The notes: a model not told the origin generated them from the sequence alone. A stretch of DNA of 64,000 bases from Pseudonocardia sp. N23 (GCF_002583555.1 NZ_BEGX01000029.1:203294-267293); one strand, 5' to 3'; positions 1 to 8,735 are shown, counted from the stretch's first letter. Made by a program: numbers and translations.

Positions 1-1
1 T

Positions 2-601
2 CCGCAGGTGTCCTGGGAGGTCGCCGGGTCGGTGATGGCCGTCGGCGCCACCGCCGTGCACACCCTGGAGGCCGCCCGCGTGGGCGAGGGCGACACCGTC
101 GTCGTCCACGGCGCGTCCGGCGGGGTGGGCTCACTCGTCACGCAGCTGGCGCTGGCCCGGGGCGCCACCGTCATCGCGACGGCGAGCAAGCGCCACCACG
201 ACACCCTGCGCGGCTACGGCGCCGTCCCGATCGTCTACGGCGACGGCCTGGCCGACCGGATCCGGGCGGCCGCACCGTCGGGTGTGGACGCCGCGATCGA
301 CACCGTCGGCACCGACGAGGCCGTCGACACGTCCCTGGAGCTCGTGGCCGACCGCGGACGCGTCGTCTCCATCGTCGCGTTCGGCCGCGCCTCCGAGGGT
401 TTCCGGCTGCTCGGCGGCGGCCCGGGCGCCGACCCGGGCACCGAGATCCGGTCCAACGCCTGGCGCACACTGCTCCCCGCGGTCTCCGAGGGCTCGCTGC
501 GCGTCGTCGTGGCCGCCACGTTCCCGCTGACGGGGGCGGCCGACGCGATCACGTTCGTCGGGACGGGGCACGCCGGAGGCAAGGTCGTGCTCGTGCCCTG
601 A
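2..601 (+). CDS. MDR-family NAD(P)H oxidoreductase (quinone oxidoreductase type), 5'-truncated
   Basis: This is the C-terminal two-thirds of a medium-chain dehydrogenase/reductase; the reading frame is open to the window edge, so the start lies upstream. The Rossmann nucleotide-binding loop HGASGGVGS is followed by a run typical of the NADPH:quinone oxidoreductase (zeta-crystallin) branch, and the protein ends in the family-typical GKVVLVP strand. No structural-zinc cysteine cluster is visible in the part present, which fits the zinc-free quinone reductase branch, although the N-terminal GroES-like domain cannot be examined. It probably reduces a quinone or enone with NADPH in the cytosol. 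The substrate cannot be told from sequence. Confidence 0.85.
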   Translation, partial: PQVSWEVAGSVMAVGATAVHTLEAARVGEGDTVVVHGASGGVGSLVTQLALARGATVIATASKRHHDTLRGYGAVPIVYGDGLADRIRAAAPSGVDAAIDTVGTDEAVDTSLELVADRGRVVSIVAFGRASEGFRLLGGGPGADPGTEIRSNAWRTLLPAVSEGSLRVVVAATFPLTGAADAITFVGTGHAGGKVVLVP

Positions 602-755
602 CGCGCGGTACGTGCCGCCCGGACCCGGCGCCCGCCACCCACTCGTCACCACGTCGACACCTGACGGGCCTGAGGAACCGCCCGGATCTCGGTACGGTCC
701 CACGAGGGAGTCGCCCCGCGTGGTCGCGCGGGGCTCAGTTCGTGGAGGTCGCAGC

Positions 756-2249
756 GTGGTCAGCCCCCGTCGTGCCCAGACGATCGCCTATCCGGCCACC
801 GGCGGGCGGCCACGCCTGCGCGAGAACGAGCCGCTGGCGCCGCACGTCATCGTCCTGTTCGGAGCGACGGGCGACCTGGCCAAGCGCAAGCTCATCCCCG
901 GCATGGCCTATCTTGAGCGGTCGTCGCTCGCGCCGGACATCCGCGTCGTCGGGACCGCGATGGAGGACATCTCCACCGACGAGTTCCGCGCGCTGGCCCG
1001 CGCGGCCATAGAGTCGTTCGGGATGCACAAGCTCGACGACGACGGCTGGTCCCAGTTCGCCGAGCGGCTCACCTACGTCCCGCAGAGCGCCGGGCCCGAG
1101 GGGCTGTCCGCCGAGGTCGAACGGGCCCAGGAGCTGCTCGGCCCGGACTGCCGACGGCTGCACTACCTGTCGGTCCCGCCGAAGGCCGCGACCGCCGTCA
1201 TCTCGATGCTGCGCGACGCCGACCTCGTCATCGACTCGCGCGTCGTCATGGAGAAGCCGTTCGGCTCCGACCTCGACAGCGCGATCCGGCTCAACGACTT
1301 CGTCCACGAGGTGTTCGACGAGTCGCAGGTCTTCCGGATCGACCACTTCCTCGGCAAGGAGGCGGCGCAGAACATCCTTGCGTTCCGCTTCGCCAACGGG
1401 CTGTTCGAACCGATCTGGAACCGCAACTTCATCGACCACGTCCAGATCGACATCCCCGAGACCCTCGGACTGGACCTGCGCGCGAACTTCTACGAGTCGA
1501 CCGGCGCCTACAAGGACATGGTCGTCACGCACCTCATGCAGGTGCTGGCGTTCGTCGCGATGGAGCCGCCGACCGCGCTGGAACCGCGCGCGATCAGCGA
1601 GGAGAAGAACAAGGTCTTCCGCTCGTTGCTGCCGATCCACCCCTCCGACGTGGTGCGCGGGCAGTACTCCGGCTACCGCGCCGAGGAGGGCGTCAGCCGC
1701 GAGTCCGACACCGAGACCTTCATCGCGCTCAAGGTCGGTCTCGACAACTGGCGCTGGGCCGGCACCCCGTTCTACCTGCGCACCGGCAAGAAGATGGCCG
1801 AGGGCATGCGGATCATCTCCATCGCATTCAAGGAGGCGCCGCGGACGATGTTCCCGCAGGGCTCGGGCGTCGGGTCGCAGGGACCGGACCACCTGACCTT
1901 CGACCTGGCCGAGTCGGGGCGGGTGTCGCTGTCGTTCTACGGCAAGCGCCCGGGGCCGGGGATGCGGCTGGAGAAGCTGTCGCTGCAGTTCTCGACGCAG
2001 GACACCGAGCACGGTGGCGACGTCCTGGAGGCCTACGAGCGGCTCATCCTCGACGCCATGCGCGGCGACCACACGCTGTTCAACACCGCCGAGGGCATCG
2101 AGTCGCTGTGGGAGCGGTCGGCGCCGCTGCTGGAGGACCCGCCACCGGTCAAGAGCTACCCCCCGGGCACCTGGGGCCCCAACGCGATCCACCAGCTCAT
2201 CGCCCCCAACGCGTGGCGGCTGCCGTTCGAGCGGGCCTGGCGGGAGTAG
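756..2249 (+). CDS. zwf: Glucose-6-phosphate 1-dehydrogenase
   Basis: Catalyses the first oxidative step of the pentose phosphate pathway, glucose 6-phosphate plus NADP+ to 6-phosphogluconolactone plus NADPH. The N-terminal nucleotide-binding motif is GATGDLAKRK near residue 36, and the G6PD active-site signature RIDHFLGKE begins near residue 194, with the catalytic His inside it. The length of 497 aa is normal for the family. I chose the GTG at 756 because a GGAGG ribosome-binding site precedes it by 7 nt and family homology begins just after it. The frame stays open upstream to 612 but that part resembles no known protein. The gene stands alone, with no opcA, tal or pgl beside it in the window. 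Confidence 0.96.
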   Translation: MVSPRRAQTIAYPATGGRPRLRENEPLAPHVIVLFGATGDLAKRKLIPGMAYLERSSLAPDIRVVGTAMEDISTDEFRALARAAIESFGMHKLDDDGWSQFAERLTYVPQSAGPEGLSAEVERAQELLGPDCRRLHYLSVPPKAATAVISMLRDADLVIDSRVVMEKPFGSDLDSAIRLNDFVHEVFDESQVFRIDHFLGKEAAQNILAFRFANGLFEPIWNRNFIDHVQIDIPETLGLDLRANFYESTGAYKDMVVTHLMQVLAFVAMEPPTALEPRAISEEKNKVFRSLLPIHPSDVVRGQYSGYRAEEGVSRESDTETFIALKVGLDNWRWAGTPFYLRTGKKMAEGMRIISIAFKEAPRTMFPQGSGVGSQGPDHLTFDLAESGRVSLSFYGKRPGPGMRLEKLSLQFSTQDTEHGGDVLEAYERLILDAMRGDHTLFNTAEGIESLWERSAPLLEDPPPVKSYPPGTWGPNAIHQLIAPNAWRLPFERAWRE

Positions 2250-2276
2250 CCGCACCGGCACAGCGGCACGGTGCGG
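2250..2276 (+). terminator. Hairpin immediately after zwf
   Basis: Perfect 8-bp arms, CCGCACCG and CGGTGCGG, with an 11-nt loop, start right after the TAG stop of zwf. There is no U-tract. Such hairpins are common putative terminators in GC-rich actinobacteria. Confidence 0.55.
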
Positions 2277-2284
2277 CCGACCTT

Positions 2285-2342
2285 CCGCGCGCAACCCCAC
2301 GGCCCTGCGGAGTGCGCCGAACAGCGGTGAGGTTGCGCGCGG
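2285..2342. repeat. Perfect 12-bp inverted repeat in a convergent gap
   Basis: Arms CCGCGCGCAACC and GGTTGCGCGCGG are separated by 34 nt. The repeat lies between the convergent zwf and zinc-finger genes and could serve as a bidirectional terminator with the hairpin just before it. Confidence 0.45.
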
Positions 2343-2431
2343 GATGGGCGGGCCGGCCCCGGCGGGCACCCGGGATGTGCGGGCCGGGACCGGCGGGGCG
2401 TGCCGGCGTCGGCCGTGCTCCTGGGCCCTGC

Positions 2432-3160
2432 TCAGGCCGCGCGGCGGGCCGAGGGACGCAGGTCGACGCGACGACGTGGACCGGACGGGCCGTCCGCCCG
2501 CTCCATGGAGCCGTGCCCGTCGGCGGTGACCCGGTCGGTGACGACGGCGCGGTTGCCGCCGCCGGTGCGCGGCCCGGTCCGGTGCAGCAGGACCATCAGG
2601 ACCAGCCCGGCGACGAGCACCGCGTGCCCGGCGAGGCGGCCGGCCTCGACGCGGCCGGCGAGGGCGTCGACACCCGAGGTCGCGAGCAGGACCGCGGTGA
2701 ACACGCCGAGCGTCGCGACGAGACTGCCCGCGGGCCGGGTGCGCCGCAGCGCGACCACGAGGAACCCCACCCCGACGGCGACGTTCCAGGCCGCGCTCTC
2801 GTGCCCGAGGTGGGCGATCGCCGCCCCGCCGAGGGTGCCGCCGTGGTGGCCTGCGCCCGCGGCGTCGAGCAGCCCGGTGACCCCCAGCGCGAGCTGCGCG
2901 ACGCCGGCGGCGGCGAGCAGGGCGTGCACGAGGTCGACGCGGGGCCGCTCGGGGACGACGTCGGGGAGCTCGAGAACCGCACCATCGGTGGAGGCGACCA
3001 GCCTCGTGCGGGTCAGCCTGGTGATGCGTGCGGACCGGTCGTGGAAGGCCCGGCACGCCGCGCAGCCGGCGAGGTGGGCGTCCGTCGCCTCGGCCTCACC
3101 GGGCCGGTCCTCACCGTCGAGACGCGCGGAGAGCGCGTCGCGGCACGTCGGGCAGTCCAT
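2432..3160 (-). CDS. Zinc-finger (zf-HC2) membrane protein, putative anti-sigma factor
   Basis: A 242-aa protein with an N-terminal anti-sigma-type zinc-binding finger: Cys3, Cys6, then His29-x3-Cys33-x2-Cys36. About four hydrophobic segments follow (near residues 77-98, 123-140, 148-172 and 180-192), then an Arg-rich basic tail. The HxxxCxxC finger with membrane helices is the architecture of ZAS-type anti-sigma factors. It sits 13 nt downstream of a Cys-rich small gene on the same strand, and both diverge from an ECF sigma gene, so it is the natural partner of that sigma factor. The four membrane segments and lack of a large extracytoplasmic domain are unusual, since most anti-sigma factors have a single TM helix. 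Direct sigma binding is inferred. Confidence 0.72.
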   Translation of the reverse strand: MDCPTCRDALSARLDGEDRPGEAEATDAHLAGCAACRAFHDRSARITRLTRTRLVASTDGAVLELPDVVPERPRVDLVHALLAAAGVAQLALGVTGLLDAAGAGHHGGTLGGAAIAHLGHESAAWNVAVGVGFLVVALRRTRPAGSLVATLGVFTAVLLATSGVDALAGRVEAGRLAGHAVLVAGLVLMVLLHRTGPRTGGGNRAVVTDRVTADGHGSMERADGPSGPRRRVDLRPSARRAA

Positions 3161-3173
3161 CGAACGGTGTCGG

Positions 3174-3380
3174 TCAGCTCGCGGTGGACGCGACGACCTC
3201 GTCGAGGACGCCGCGGCGGACGTCGTCGATCAGGTCGGCGAGCTGTCCGACGCTCATCTGGATCCGCTGGCCGAAGTCATCGGTGATGACGATCCGCTTC
3301 TCCGCCTCGGCGGTCTCGTCGACGAACAGCTCGGGGCATCCGCAGTTGCAGCTTCCGCAGAACGTGGCGATGTGGCGCAT
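3174..3380 (-). CDS. Small cysteine-rich protein (68 aa), function unknown
   Basis: From the ATG at 3380 the product begins with a dense metal-ligand-like motif, CGSCNCGC at residues 8-15 (C-x2-C-x-C-x-C). An acidic stretch and an amphipathic C-terminal half follow. I do not recognise a named family, although I recall similar short proteins in other actinobacteria. A GTG at 3434 in the same frame would add 18 residues; neither start has a convincing Shine-Dalgarno sequence. It is the first gene of a two-gene unit with the zinc-finger membrane protein and diverges from the sigC-like gene. Metal binding or redox sensing is an inference from the cysteine spacing only. Confidence 0.7.
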   Translation of the reverse strand: MRHIATFCGSCNCGCPELFVDETAEAEKRIVITDDFGQRIQMSVGQLADLIDDVRRGVLDEVVASTAS

Positions 3381-3459
3381 GACGGAGAGGTCGTCGACGG
3401 CAGGCCTCCGGTTCCCCCAGGGGTACGATGTCACTCGATCGTGTCCGGATCACGGCGCC

Positions 3460-3465
3460 TACGGT
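3460..3465 (+). promoter_or_regulatory. Candidate -10 box for leaderless sigC-like mRNA
   Basis: TACGGT ends 7 nt before the ATG at 3473 and no ribosome-binding site is present, as expected of leaderless actinobacterial transcripts. No clear -35 is visible. Confidence 0.4.
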
Positions 3466-3472
3466 CTGGCCC

Positions 3473-4051
3473 ATGTTCCGCCGGTCCGTCCCCGTCGATC
3501 ACGCCCCGGCCGACCCGGTGACGGCGTGTGCGCTGGCCGCGGCGGCGGGCGACCGCGCGGCCCTCGACGAGTTCGTCCGCGCCACGCAGGCCGGCGTCCG
3601 GCAGTTCCTCATCCACCTCGCGGGCCCGGCCGACGCCGACGACCTCGTGCAGGAGACCTACCTGCGCGCGGTCCGGTCGCTGCCGCGCTTCACCGGCGAC
3701 GGCCCGGCCCGGGCGTGGCTGCTCGCGATCGCGCGCCGGGCCGCGGCCGACGCCGTCCGGACCGCGGTGCGCCGGCCGCGGACGACGAACGTCGGCGACT
3801 GGGACGCGGTCACGGCCCGCGGCGCCCGGGTGTCGGCCGTCGACGAGGCCGTCCTCGTCGGCGAGCTGGTGGCGGGCCTGGAGCCGGACCGCCGCGACGC
3901 CTTCGTCCTCACCCAGGTGGTCGGGCTGGGCTACGCGGAGGCCGCGCAGGTGTGCGGCTGTCCCGTCGGCACGATCCGGTCGCGGGTGTCCCGGGCACGC
4001 GAGGACCTGGTCGCGGCGCTGGAGCCCGGCGACGCGCGCGCCTCGGGCTGA
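3473..4051 (+). CDS. ECF RNA polymerase sigma factor, SigC-like
   Basis: A 192-aa sigma-70 family protein. Region 2 contains DADDLVQETYLRAVRSL followed by the region-2.4 segment RAWLLAIARR, then a short linker with RRPRTT, then a region-4 helix-turn-helix ending VCGCPVGTIRSRVSRAR. The segments VCGCPVGTIRSRV, ARxWLLAIAR and RPRTT closely recall Mycobacterium tuberculosis SigC as I remember it, a factor linked there to copper acquisition. I chose the ATG at 3473 because a -10 hexamer ends 7 nt before it and homology starts after it; an ATG at 3428 is in frame but unlikely. The divergent zinc-finger membrane protein and Cys-rich peptide are likely control partners. Confidence 0.88.
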   Translation: MFRRSVPVDHAPADPVTACALAAAAGDRAALDEFVRATQAGVRQFLIHLAGPADADDLVQETYLRAVRSLPRFTGDGPARAWLLAIARRAAADAVRTAVRRPRTTNVGDWDAVTARGARVSAVDEAVLVGELVAGLEPDRRDAFVLTQVVGLGYAEAAQVCGCPVGTIRSRVSRAREDLVAALEPGDARASG

Positions 4052-4091
4052 CGCGGGCCGACCCGCCGAGGTCGAGCCCGGTGCGCGGGGG

Positions 4092-5105
4092 TCAGGACTT
4101 CTCGTCGGCCTGCGGCTCGCGCGACTTCGTGGCCTTCAGCGAGCCGGCGTGCGCGGTGGCGGTGGGGTCGTTGCGCGTCTTGACCAGGCTCGCGACGGTG
4201 ACGACGACCAGGATGCCCACGATGATGCCCAGGCTCAGCGGCGTCGGGATCTCGGGTACCGATGGCGCGATGTCGACGTGCAGCCAGTGCAGGATCAGCT
4301 TCACCCCGATGAACGCGAGGATGATCGCCAGCCCCGTCGACAGGTAGACGAGCCGGTCGAGCAAGCCCTTCACCAGGAAGAACAGGGCGCGCAGGCCGAG
4401 CAGGGCGAATGCGTTGGCGGCGAAGACGATGAACGCCTCCGACGTCACCCCGAAGACGGCGGGGATGGAGTCGAGCGCGAACAGCAGGTCGATGCCGCCG
4501 ATCGCGACGAGCACGATGAACAGTGGCGTCACCATCCGCTTGCCGCCCAGCCGGGTGAAGAGCTTGCCGCCGTCGTACTCGTCGGTGACCGGGAAGACCC
4601 GGCGGGCGACCCTGACCAGGCCGTTGTCCTCGACGTCGGGGTCCTCGTCGCGGTGGCGGAACAGCTGGACCGCGGTGTAGACGAGGAGCAGCCCGAACAG
4701 CAGGAACATGAACGAGAAGTAGTTCAGCAGCGTGGCGCCGACGACGATGAAGATGGCCCGCATGATCAGTGCGAGCACGATGCCGAAGGTCAGCACCTTG
4801 TGCTGGTGCTCCTCGGGCACGGCGAACGTCGACATGATGATCACGAAGACGAACAGGTTGTCGACCGACAGGCTCTTCTCGACGATGTAGCCGGCGAAGA
4901 ACTCGGTGCCGTACTGGGAGCCCGCCGTCATCCAGAAGACGATGCCGAAGGCCACCGCCACAGCGATGTAGAACAGCGACCACAGCAGCGCCTCGCGGAA
5001 GCCGACCTGGTGCGGGCGTACCGACGCCACGATCAGGTCGACGGCGAGAAGCACGACGACCAGCCCGATCGTCAGCCCCCACCCGAGCACACCGATCTCG
5101 AGCAA
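4092..5105 (-). CDS. TerC family integral membrane protein (Alx/TerC-like)
   Basis: A polytopic membrane protein of 337 aa with about nine hydrophobic helices. It carries the TerC-family acidic membrane motif [14 protein letters not shown] and a second one around [16 protein letters not shown]. TerC/Alx proteins are implicated in manganese export and tellurite resistance. The start is a TTG at 5105 preceded by AGGGG about 7 nt upstream, giving [10 protein letters not shown], the usual family N-terminus. The frame continues upstream, but that Arg/Pro-rich part lacks homology. The short C-terminal tail is charged. No tellurite genes lie nearby, so manganese or general metal homeostasis is the more likely role. 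Confidence 0.88.
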   Translation of the reverse strand: MLEIGVLGWGLTIGLVVVLLAVDLIVASVRPHQVGFREALLWSLFYIAVAVAFGIVFWMTAGSQYGTEFFAGYIVEKSLSVDNLFVFVIIMSTFAVPEEHQHKVLTFGIVLALIMRAIFIVVGATLLNYFSFMFLLFGLLLVYTAVQLFRHRDEDPDVEDNGLVRVARRVFPVTDEYDGGKLFTRLGGKRMVTPLFIVLVAIGGIDLLFALDSIPAVFGVTSEAFIVFAANAFALLGLRALFFLVKGLLDRLVYLSTGLAIILAFIGVKLILHWLHVDIAPSVPEIPTPLSLGIIVGILVVVTVASLVKTRNDPTATAHAGSLKATKSREPQADEKS

Positions 5106-5315
5106 CGCGGCACCCCTGTTCCGACGACCCTGCCGCCGAACCGGACGATTCGGACGGACGTCACCACCTTGCCACGGTCGGCCCGACGGTGCCGGGCCAC
5201 CCGCCTCGTGCCCCGGCGACGTCCGGTCACAGGCTAGGGCTCCGGGACCTCCGGTGCGCGACGTCGCCCGTGCGTGGGTGTCCGATCCGTTCACGCCACC
5301 GGCCCCGGCGGTGGC

Positions 5316-5321
5316 TACGGT
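5316..5321 (+). promoter_or_regulatory. Candidate -10 box for the VOC gene
   Basis: TACGGT ends 8 nt before the ATG at 5330 with no Shine-Dalgarno, a leaderless arrangement like that of the sigC-like gene. Confidence 0.35.
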
Positions 5322-5329
5322 CCGACGAC

Positions 5330-5764
5330 ATGGACCATCGGCTGAGCTTCGTCACCGTGGCAACCCGGGACCTCGACGCTGCACGCACGTTCTACCGCGA
5401 CGCGTTCGGCTGGTCCCCGCACCTCGACGTGCCGGGCGAGATCGTCTTCTACCAGGTGGCGCCCGGCCTGCTGCTCGGGTTCTTCGACACGGCCTCCTTC
5501 GACCGCGACCTCGGCGTCCCGCCTGGCACGACGACCGGCCCTGCCGGGATGACATTGGCCCACAACGTCGGCGACCGCGACGAGGTCCACGCGCTGGCCA
5601 CCGCCATGGCCGCGGCGGGCGGGACGGTGCTGAAGCCGCCTCAGGAGGGCGAGTTCGGCGGGGTGTTCCACGCGCTGGTGCGCGACCCCAACGGCGTGCT
5701 GTGGGAGGTCGCGCACAACCCGTCGTGGCGGATCACCGACGACGGCACCGTCGAGCTCGGCTGA
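5330..5764 (+). CDS. VOC-family (glyoxalase/dioxygenase fold) protein
   Basis: A 144-aa single-module vicinal-oxygen-chelate protein. It opens with the family pattern [22 protein letters not shown] and ends with the second beta-alpha-beta module [15 protein letters not shown]. The Glu in the last motif and a His near the start are candidate metal ligands. VOC proteins of this size act as dimers and cover glyoxalases, dioxygenases and antibiotic-binding proteins, so the substrate cannot be assigned. It stands alone downstream of the divergent terC gene. Confidence 0.85.
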   Translation: MDHRLSFVTVATRDLDAARTFYRDAFGWSPHLDVPGEIVFYQVAPGLLLGFFDTASFDRDLGVPPGTTTGPAGMTLAHNVGDRDEVHALATAMAAAGGTVLKPPQEGEFGGVFHALVRDPNGVLWEVAHNPSWRITDDGTVELG

Positions 5765-5840
5765 CACACTCCGCGCTCGCGAGCGGCGCGCGTCTCCAAC
5801 TGAGACGGAACGGGGGGCCCGGACGCGGCAGGCTGTGCGG

Positions 5841-6995
5841 ATGGACGGGCTGCCCGAGGAGCCGATGACCGCCCGGTGGGGGACCGAGCACCCCGCGGCG
5901 CCGCTGGTCGTCGGGCTGCACGGCAACGGGACCAGCGAGCACTCACTGATCGAGCTGTCGCCGTGGCTGCCCTACGGCCCGGTCGCGTACGTCTCGCTGC
6001 GCGCACCGCACGTCGGCGGCTCGGGGTACTCGTGGTTCCCGCTGGTCGACGGCGTCCCCGACGCCGAGGCGCTCGCCGCGACGAGCCGGTGGGTGCTGCG
6101 CTGGCTCGACACCGAGGGCGACCCGGAGCGGCCGGTGCTGCTGCTCGGGTTCCGCGAGGGCGTCGCGCTGGCCGGGGCGCTGATGCTGCTGGCGCCGTAC
6201 CGGTTCGCGGGCGCTGCGCTGCTGTACGGGGCGCTGCCGTTCGACGCAGGCGTCGCCATGCCGGCGGCCGCGCTGGCCGGGATGCCGGTGTTCCTCGCGC
6301 ACGGCAGCGACGACGTCCGCACCCCGCCGCCGCTGCTGCACCGCACATGGGACTGGCTGACCCGCCGCAGCGGCGCGCCGGTGTGGGCCGAGCGCGAGCC
6401 GGGCGGGGACCAGCTGGCGGGCAAGATCGTCGGCGACATGGGCACCTGGCTGGGCGACCGGCTCGACTGGGTGCACGCGCACGGCGAGAACCCGCTGGCC
6501 GACGGCGACGAGCCGCCGTGGCCGACGCTGCAGGGCGGACGGCTGGGCTGCCGTGCCGGGGAGCCCCCGGAGACGACGACGGGCATCCCCCAGCACCAGA
6601 CGTCGCAGAACGGGCCGGCCGCGCTCGCCGACACGCTGTGGAAACGGGTCGCCGCGTTCGACGGGGTGACGACGGGCCCGACGCGGGTCGGCGTCGAGGG
6701 GACGCGGGCGCTGCTGCTGGACCGGTCGACGACCGCCGCGCCCGACGACGCGTTCGTCCTGCCCGACGCCGGCGAGTTCGCCCACCAGCACCCCGCCCCC
6801 GACCACAGCCTGCACGTGACACTGCCCGCCGAGCTGGCCTACGACGCGGTGGCCAAGGGCTGGGCGGTGCCGCACCCGTTGGCGGGGGTGCGGGTGAGTC
6901 CGGGGATGGTTCTGGTCCCCGGCCCGCGCGACGACGCCGAGCTGGAGACGGTCGCGGGGATCGTCGCGGCGGCGCACCGGCACGCCCGCGGCTAG
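5841..6995 (+). CDS. Alpha/beta-hydrolase (carboxylesterase-like) fused to DUF5519, likely catalytically dead
   Basis: Two domains. Residues 1 to about 200 follow the phospholipase/carboxylesterase (YpfH/acyl-protein thioesterase) pattern: LHGNGTSE oxyanion region, LLLGFREGVALAG nucleophile elbow, and LAHGSDDVRTPP with the acid residue. The elbow reads GFREG where active enzymes have GFSQG, so Arg105 replaces the catalytic serine. The expected His after the acid motif is also absent (PGGDQLAG). Residues from about 240 to the end form the small DUF5519 (luciferase-related) domain, containing HSLHVTLPAELA and WAVPHPLAG. The start could be ATG 5841 or ATG 5865. A regulatory or scaffolding role is inferred; the domain assignments are firm. 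Confidence 0.78.
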   Translation: MDGLPEEPMTARWGTEHPAAPLVVGLHGNGTSEHSLIELSPWLPYGPVAYVSLRAPHVGGSGYSWFPLVDGVPDAEALAATSRWVLRWLDTEGDPERPVLLLGFREGVALAGALMLLAPYRFAGAALLYGALPFDAGVAMPAAALAGMPVFLAHGSDDVRTPPPLLHRTWDWLTRRSGAPVWAEREPGGDQLAGKIVGDMGTWLGDRLDWVHAHGENPLADGDEPPWPTLQGGRLGCRAGEPPETTTGIPQHQTSQNGPAALADTLWKRVAAFDGVTTGPTRVGVEGTRALLLDRSTTAAPDDAFVLPDAGEFAHQHPAPDHSLHVTLPAELAYDAVAKGWAVPHPLAGVRVSPGMVLVPGPRDDAELETVAGIVAAAHRHARG

Positions 6996-6998
6996 CTA

Positions 6999-7323
6999 GC
7001 GCACGAGCAGCCGCGCGAACGATCGCCACGTGGGCCGAGCCGTCGCTCAGCACGTTGTCGTGGTGCAGGTCGCCGTGCGGCACGACCCGGCGCACCGCCG
7101 AGTCGCACGGGTCGGTGAGCAGCTCTGCCCTGCGCGCGACGTACCCGCGCGGCAGCGGATCGGCGTCGCCGCACCGGCCGTGGTGGGCGGCGAGGTCGCC
7201 ACCGAGGGTGCGGACGTCGGCGGCCCGGCCGGGCCGGGCCCGCGGTGCGACCGGGTCGCGACGGAGGCGATCGCGGCCCGCGTCGCCGAACGCGCGGGTG
7301 ACATCGCGCGCCGACGTGTCCAT
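6999..7323 (-). pseudogene. Remnant of an aminoglycoside/hydroxyurea-type phosphotransferase
   Basis: In one minus-strand frame the catalytic-loop motif VVPHGDLHHDNVL of the APH/hydroxyurea phosphotransferase family is intact (about 7047-7085), preceded by a helix resembling ARRAELLTDPCDSAV. The N-terminal ATP-binding lobe is missing, and the sequence loses similarity right after the loop, before the DFG-like metal motif. The reading frame has no proper end and runs into the neighbouring gene. I read this as a doubly truncated, non-functional copy. Confidence 0.75.
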
Positions 7324-7328
7324 CCCGG

Positions 7329-8735
7329 TCACGGCGACAGCACCCGGCACAGCGCCTCGAGCGCGCCCGCCCACGCGCTGTCCGACGGCGTCGCGTAGCC
7401 GACGACGATCCCGGCCTGCCCGGACGGGGCGTCGGGATGGCGGAACGTGCTCAGCCCCTCGACGGCCAGCCCGTGCCAGGCTGCGGAACGCAGCACGTCG
7501 CCCTCGGTCCCGTCCGGCACCGTCACGACGACGTGCAGGCCTGCGGCCAGCCCACCCACGCCGACGTGGGGAGCCTGGTCGGCGAGCGCGGCGACCAGCT
7601 CGTCGCGCCGCCGCCGATAGGACCGCCGCCGGCCCCGGACATGGCGGTCGTAGGCGCCCGAGGAGATCAGGTCGGCGAGGACCAGCTGTTCGAGCGCGCT
7701 CGTGACCGACGGCTCCGGATCGGCTGCGCCGCTGTCGATCTCCGCGACGACGTCGGCCGGAGCGACCATCCAGCCCAGCCGCAGCCCTGGCGCGAGCGCC
7801 TTGCTCGCCGTCCCGAGGTGCACGACGTGCTCGGGATCGAGCCCCTGCAGCGCGCCGACGGGCTGGCGGTCGTAGCGGAACTCGCCGTCGTAGTCGTCCT
7901 CCACCACCAGGCCGCCCGTGGTGCGGGCCCACTCCACCACCGCGGCCCGCCGGGCAGGGTCGAGCGCGACGCCCGTCGGGAACTGGTGGGCGGGGGTGAG
8001 CAGGACGGCGCCGACGTCGCGGCCCAGCGTCTCGGTGCGGGCGCCGAGAGCGTCGACCTGGACCGGCGGGATCCGCAGGCCCGCCCCGAGGAGCAGGTCA
8101 CGGTGGATGTGCAGGCCCGCCGACTCGACCGCCACCGCCCGCACCCCGCGCCCGCGGAGCACCCTGGCGAGCAGCGTGAGCCCGTGCGACATCCCCGCGC
8201 ACACGACGATCCGATCGGGGTCGGCGCGCACCCCTCGGGCCCGGGCGAGGTACCCGGCGAGCGCCTCACGCAGCTCGGGACGACCGCGGACGGCGCCGTA
8301 GCCGAACGCCTCGTCGGGTGCCGACGCCAGCGCCCGCCGGGTCGCCCGCAACCATTCGGCGCGCGGGAAGCTGGCGACGTCGGGCCGGCCGGGCATCAGG
8401 TCGTGCCGCGGGCCCGAGGTTCGCGGCGGCGCGGGCGGCACCGGCTCCCGCGGCGCGGCGGGAGCACGTTCGGCGACGCGGGTCCCCGATCCGTGCCGCG
8501 CGGTCAGCCAGCCCTCCGCGACGAGCTCGGCGTAGGCCTCGACGACCGTCGTCCGCGCCAGGCCCAGGTCGGCGGCCAGGGACCGGGACGCCGGCAGCCG
8601 GGTGCCGGGGGCGAGCCGGCCGCTGCGGACGGCGTCGCGCAGGGCGTCGGTGAGCGCGACCCGGACGCCGCGGCCGTGGTCGACCCGCAGGTCGAGATGC
8701 AGGTCCGCACCCGGAGAAGTGGTCCGCGAACTCAT
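7329..8735 (-). CDS. MocR-family PLP-dependent transcriptional regulator
   Basis: A 468-aa fusion of an N-terminal GntR winged helix (LRDAVRSGRLAPGTRLPASR, then LGLARTTVVEAYAEL) and a class I aminotransferase-like domain. The PLP motif GTASKALAPGLRLGW carries the Schiff-base lysine (Lys312), and EDDYDGEFRYDRQP is the usual MocR signature. MocR/PdxR proteins sense PLP or amines and activate or repress a divergent gene. The divergent gene here encodes an AhpD-like carboxymuconolactone decarboxylase, its probable target. A GTG at 8753 is an alternative start. TGGTCC half-sites overlap the start region. Confidence 0.93.
   Translation of the reverse strand: MSSRTTSPGADLHLDLRVDHGRGVRVALTDALRDAVRSGRLAPGTRLPASRSLAADLGLARTTVVEAYAELVAEGWLTARHGSGTRVAERAPAAPREPVPPAPPRTSGPRHDLMPGRPDVASFPRAEWLRATRRALASAPDEAFGYGAVRGRPELREALAGYLARARGVRADPDRIVVCAGMSHGLTLLARVLRGRGVRAVAVESAGLHIHRDLLLGAGLRIPPVQVDALGARTETLGRDVGAVLLTPAHQFPTGVALDPARRAAVVEWARTTGGLVVEDDYDGEFRYDRQPVGALQGLDPEHVVHLGTASKALAPGLRLGWMVAPADVVAEIDSGAADPEPSVTSALEQLVLADLISSGAYDRHVRGRRRSYRRRRDELVAALADQAPHVGVGGLAAGLHVVVTVPDGTEGDVLRSAAWHGLAVEGLSTFRHPDAPSGQAGIVVGYATPSDSAWAGALEALCRVLSP

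Noticed and set aside
612..755. Upstream extension of zwf to the ATG at 612
   Set aside because: The added residues show no homology, while GTG 756 has a well-spaced GGAGG and gives the usual protein length.
735..3056. A 773-codon minus-strand frame spanning zwf and the zinc-finger gene
   Set aside because: It is antisense to zwf and in a shifted frame of the zinc-finger gene; Arg-rich with no recognisable domain.
3528..5237. A 569-codon plus-strand frame covering the sigma gene and antisense terC
   Set aside because: It reads the sigma gene out of frame and terC antisense, giving only low-complexity sequence.
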